A stretch of DNA of 64,000 nucleotides, from contig QZKS01000074.1 of assembly GCA_003599865.1 (NCBI GenBank), forward strand, positions 1 to 64,000, given 5' to 3'. Positions within the stretch are counted from its first letter, which is position 1; each line of letters starts with the position of its first letter. Positions 61,735 through 64,000 of the stretch are shown here, piece after piece. The position numbers and the translations under genes are program-made. The notes beneath the pieces were generated by a model, which worked only from the letters and a program-made list of their open reading frames with translations, did no database searches and was not told the origin of the DNA. The DNA is from Desulfobacteraceae bacterium (GTDB taxonomy: Bacteria > Desulfobacterota > Desulfobacteria > Desulfobacterales > SURF-7).

Positions 61735-64000
61735 ATGCCATACACCGGCCCCTGGAGCGGGGAGTTCATTGAGGCCCAATACCGGCGATGGAAGGAGAAT
61801 CCGGAAAATCTGGAAAAGGACTGGCGGTTTTTCTTTTCCGGTTTTGAGCTGGGACTTGCCGAAAGTCCGGCTGCCGAAGGCACCTGTAGTGTTTCCATGG
61901 TGCGCAAACAGTCCAGGGTGGAAGCCCTGATTTACCGGTACCGGGATATCGGGCATTTTCTCGCATGCCTGGACCCGCTGGCTGCCTGTCCCACGGATCA
62001 TCCGCTTCTGAATCCCGCCGTATTCGATCTTACGCCGGAAGACATGAATGAGTCTTTTTATATGCCCGGAGTGTCGGATGATGTGCACATGCCGCTGAAG
62101 AACATCCTGAGTCACCTGAAGCAGACCTACTGCCATGCCGTCGGCGTTGAATACATGCACCTTCAGGACCCGGATGAACGCGAGTGGCTCCGCGACCGCA
62201 TGGAAACCTCCAAAAATCAGCCGGACCTGTCTTCCGAGGAAAAAATCCGGATTCTGAACAAACTGTCCCAGGCCAAACGGTTTGAACAGTTTCTGCACAA
62301 AAAATACCTGGGACAGAAACGGTTTTCCCTGGAAGGGGCGGAAGTCATCATTCCCATGCTGGATATCCTGTTTCACCGGGCCGGCAGCCACGGGTGCGAG
62401 GACGTGTTTCTGGGTATGGCCCATCGGGGCCGTCTGAACGTACTGGTCAATATCCTTGGTAAAACCTATACGGATATTTTCAGGGAGTTTGAAGGAACCA
62501 TCAATCCAAGCGAGGAGGGGCCGGGAACCGGTGACGTGAAGTATCACAAGGGATTGAAGGCTTCTTTCCGGCTTTACGACGGCCGGGACATGCGCGTCAT
62601 CATGGCCAACAATCCCAGCCATCTGGAGGCGGTCAATCCGGTTGTGGAAGGAATGGCAAGAGCCTGTCTGGACCTGCTTGAAAACCGGCAGGCGAACAGG
62701 GTCCTGCCCGTGCTGATCCACGGGGATGCCGCATTTGCCGGTCAGGGCGTTGTCGCGGAAACATTGAACATGTCCCAGCTGGAAGGATACCGGACCGGCG
62801 GTACGGTTCACATCGTGATCAACAATCAGATCGGCTATACCACGCTGCCGGAAGATGCGCGGTCCACCCGCTACTCCACGGACAATGCAAAAGGGATCAT
62901 GGTGCCGATATTTCATGTTCATGGCGAAGACCCGGATGCCGTAATTCATACGGTGAAGCTGGCCTGCGATTACCGCATGGCGTTTTCAAAGGATGTGGTG
63001 ATTGACGTCGTCTGCTATCGTCAGTACGGTCACAATGAAGGGGATGAACCCTATTTCACCCAGCCCCTGATGTATGAGCGTATCCGGGAGAGACCTTCTC
63101 TGGATAAAATTTATGCAGACAGACTGCTGGCGGACGGCATTCTGGACCAAAAAGCCGTGGAAACCATCCATTCGGGTATTGAATCCTGTCTGGAAGAGGG
63201 ACTGGACAAGGCAAGGGAATTATCCCAAAGCACCGGACGGCCCGATGATTCCGGCAAAGCACCCGGCAAAGATCAAGAACCGCCTCCGTCCTTATCCGGC
63301 CAGCCGGTTGATATCCGGCCAATCGATTCGGACACGCTCACGGGTCTGGCCCGGAAACTCAATGCCGTGCCGGAGAACTTTCATCTTCATCCGAAAATCC
63401 AAAAACTCCTTGAGCGCCGTCTTCAGGCGGTTGTCAAGGATGACGGCATTGACTGGGGAAATGCCGAAACCCTGGCCTATGCATCCATTCTGATGGAAAA
63501 CATTCCCATCCGGCTGAGCGGTGAAGACACCCAGCGCGGTACGTTCAGCCATCGCCACAGCGTTCTCTTTGATGTGAAGAACAATGATGAATATACCCCG
63601 CTGTCGGCATTGTCCGGGAAGCAGGCTTCGTTTGATGCCGTCAACAGCCTGTTGTCGGAGGCGGGCGTTCTCGGGTTTGAATACGGGTATTCGGTGATGC
63701 GTCCTGAGGGATTGACCATCTGGGAAGCCCAGTTCGGCGATTTTGCCAACAATGCCCAGGTAGTCATTGACCAGTTTATTGTCAGCGGCGAAACCAAATG
63801 GCAGACCAAAAGCGGGCTTGTGATGTTCCTGCCGCACGGATATGAAGGAATGGGGCCGGAGCATTCCAGTGCAAGAATTGAGCGTTTTTTACAGCTCTGC
63901 GCGGATGACAATATTCAGGTCTGCAATCCGACCACACCGGCCAATTTCTATCATCTTCTTCGTCGTCAGGCCATTGGAAGGATTTTAAAACCGCTGATTG
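61735..64000 (+). CDS. sucA: 2-oxoglutarate dehydrogenase E1 component (partial, runs off window)
   Basis: Open reading frame of at least 755 codons from ATG at 61735 that continues beyond the right edge. The N-terminus (SGEFIEAQYRRWKENPENL), GMAHRGRLNVLVNILGK, HGDAAFAGQGVVAETLNMS and GHNEGDEPYFTQP are typical of thiamin-diphosphate-dependent SucA, which decarboxylates 2-oxoglutarate and passes succinyl groups to the lipoylated E2. AGAAGGGAGA gives the RBS. About 150 residues of the usual ~900 should lie outside. In sulfate reducers a ferredoxin-dependent 2-oxoglutarate oxidoreductase often does this step, so an ODH is notable. Confidence 0.93.
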   Translation, partial: MPYTGPWSGEFIEAQYRRWKENPENLEKDWRFFFSGFELGLAESPAAEGTCSVSMVRKQSRVEALIYRYRDIGHFLACLDPLAACPTDHPLLNPAVFDLTPEDMNESFYMPGVSDDVHMPLKNILSHLKQTYCHAVGVEYMHLQDPDEREWLRDRMETSKNQPDLSSEEKIRILNKLSQAKRFEQFLHKKYLGQKRFSLEGAEVIIPMLDILFHRAGSHGCEDVFLGMAHRGRLNVLVNILGKTYTDIFREFEGTINPSEEGPGTGDVKYHKGLKASFRLYDGRDMRVIMANNPSHLEAVNPVVEGMARACLDLLENRQANRVLPVLIHGDAAFAGQGVVAETLNMSQLEGYRTGGTVHIVINNQIGYTTLPEDARSTRYSTDNAKGIMVPIFHVHGEDPDAVIHTVKLACDYRMAFSKDVVIDVVCYRQYGHNEGDEPYFTQPLMYERIRERPSLDKIYADRLLADGILDQKAVETIHSGIESCLEEGLDKARELSQSTGRPDDSGKAPGKDQEPPPSLSGQPVDIRPIDSDTLTGLARKLNAVPENFHLHPKIQKLLERRLQAVVKDDGIDWGNAETLAYASILMENIPIRLSGEDTQRGTFSHRHSVLFDVKNNDEYTPLSALSGKQASFDAVNSLLSEAGVLGFEYGYSVMRPEGLTIWEAQFGDFANNAQVVIDQFIVSGETKWQTKSGLVMFLPHGYEGMGPEHSSARIERFLQLCADDNIQVCNPTTPANFYHLLRRQAIGRILKPLI

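Noticed and set aside
61681-62949. 422-aa minus-strand open frame
   Set aside because: Antisense to sucA, which is a clear real gene.

Overview
The window looks like a chromosomal segment of a strictly anaerobic deltaproteobacterium, most likely a sulfate-reducing member of the Desulfobacteria (Desulfobacterota). This is inferred from three things: an HdrABC/MvhD-type electron-transfer locus, many PAS-rich sensor kinases with a sigma-54 activator, and dispersed G/C-run and 'GTCATNCTG' intergenic repeats. No 16S rRNA, dsr or apr gene is present, so the taxonomic call is an inference. I saw no rRNA, tRNA or CRISPR array.

Layout. 1-2.5 kb: XRE-cupin regulator and an aconitase-family (LeuC/LeuD-type) dehydratase pair. 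2.5-5.8 kb (minus strand): XPB-like helicase, ThyA-family thymidylate synthase, WecA/MraY-like sugar-phosphate transferase. 6-14.7 kb: a membrane-anchored receiver-domain protein, a TPR lipoprotein, a membrane coiled-coil protein ending in a RelE-like fold, and a CHASE/PAS histidine kinase. 14.7-19.2 kb: an Old Yellow Enzyme/FadH-type reductase, a small membrane protein, a lipase-like lipoprotein and a glutamine amidotransferase. 19.7-31.4 kb: a polysaccharide cluster with membrane glycosyltransferase, three GT2 enzymes, UDP-galactopyranose-mutase-like flavoprotein, flippase, Gfo/Idh/MocA oxidoreductase and two paralogous radical-SAM/SPASM proteins. After a TIR-bounded AT-rich element come MazG-like pyrophosphohydrolase and the most striking region.

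32.4-50.1 kb is a two-component-wrapped heterodisulfide reductase locus: receiver-kinase, sigma-54 activator, a candidate sigma-54 promoter with repeated upstream sites, a degenerate receiver, HdrA with an inserted NfnB/GltD-like NAD(P)H module, MvhD, an FrhB/FdhB-like iron-sulfur protein, a double HdrA protein with an intact receiver domain inside it, HdrC and HdrB. It closes with a c-heme-motif histidine kinase and a receiver-kinase. The gene content suggests NAD(P)H-linked, flavin-based electron bifurcation or confurcation whose synthesis, and perhaps activity, is set by phosphorelay. The receiver inside HdrA is the strongest candidate for an undescribed system.

50-64 kb: zinc-ribbon protein, iron-sulfur flavoprotein, a decayed restriction/DUF4062 defence remnant with a 38-bp tandem repeat, a PNPOx / DUF89-like / radical-SAM unit, a solute-binding protein and a chemotaxis receptor, a small conserved-looking protein, lipB, an alpha/beta hydrolase, and sucA, which runs off the right edge.
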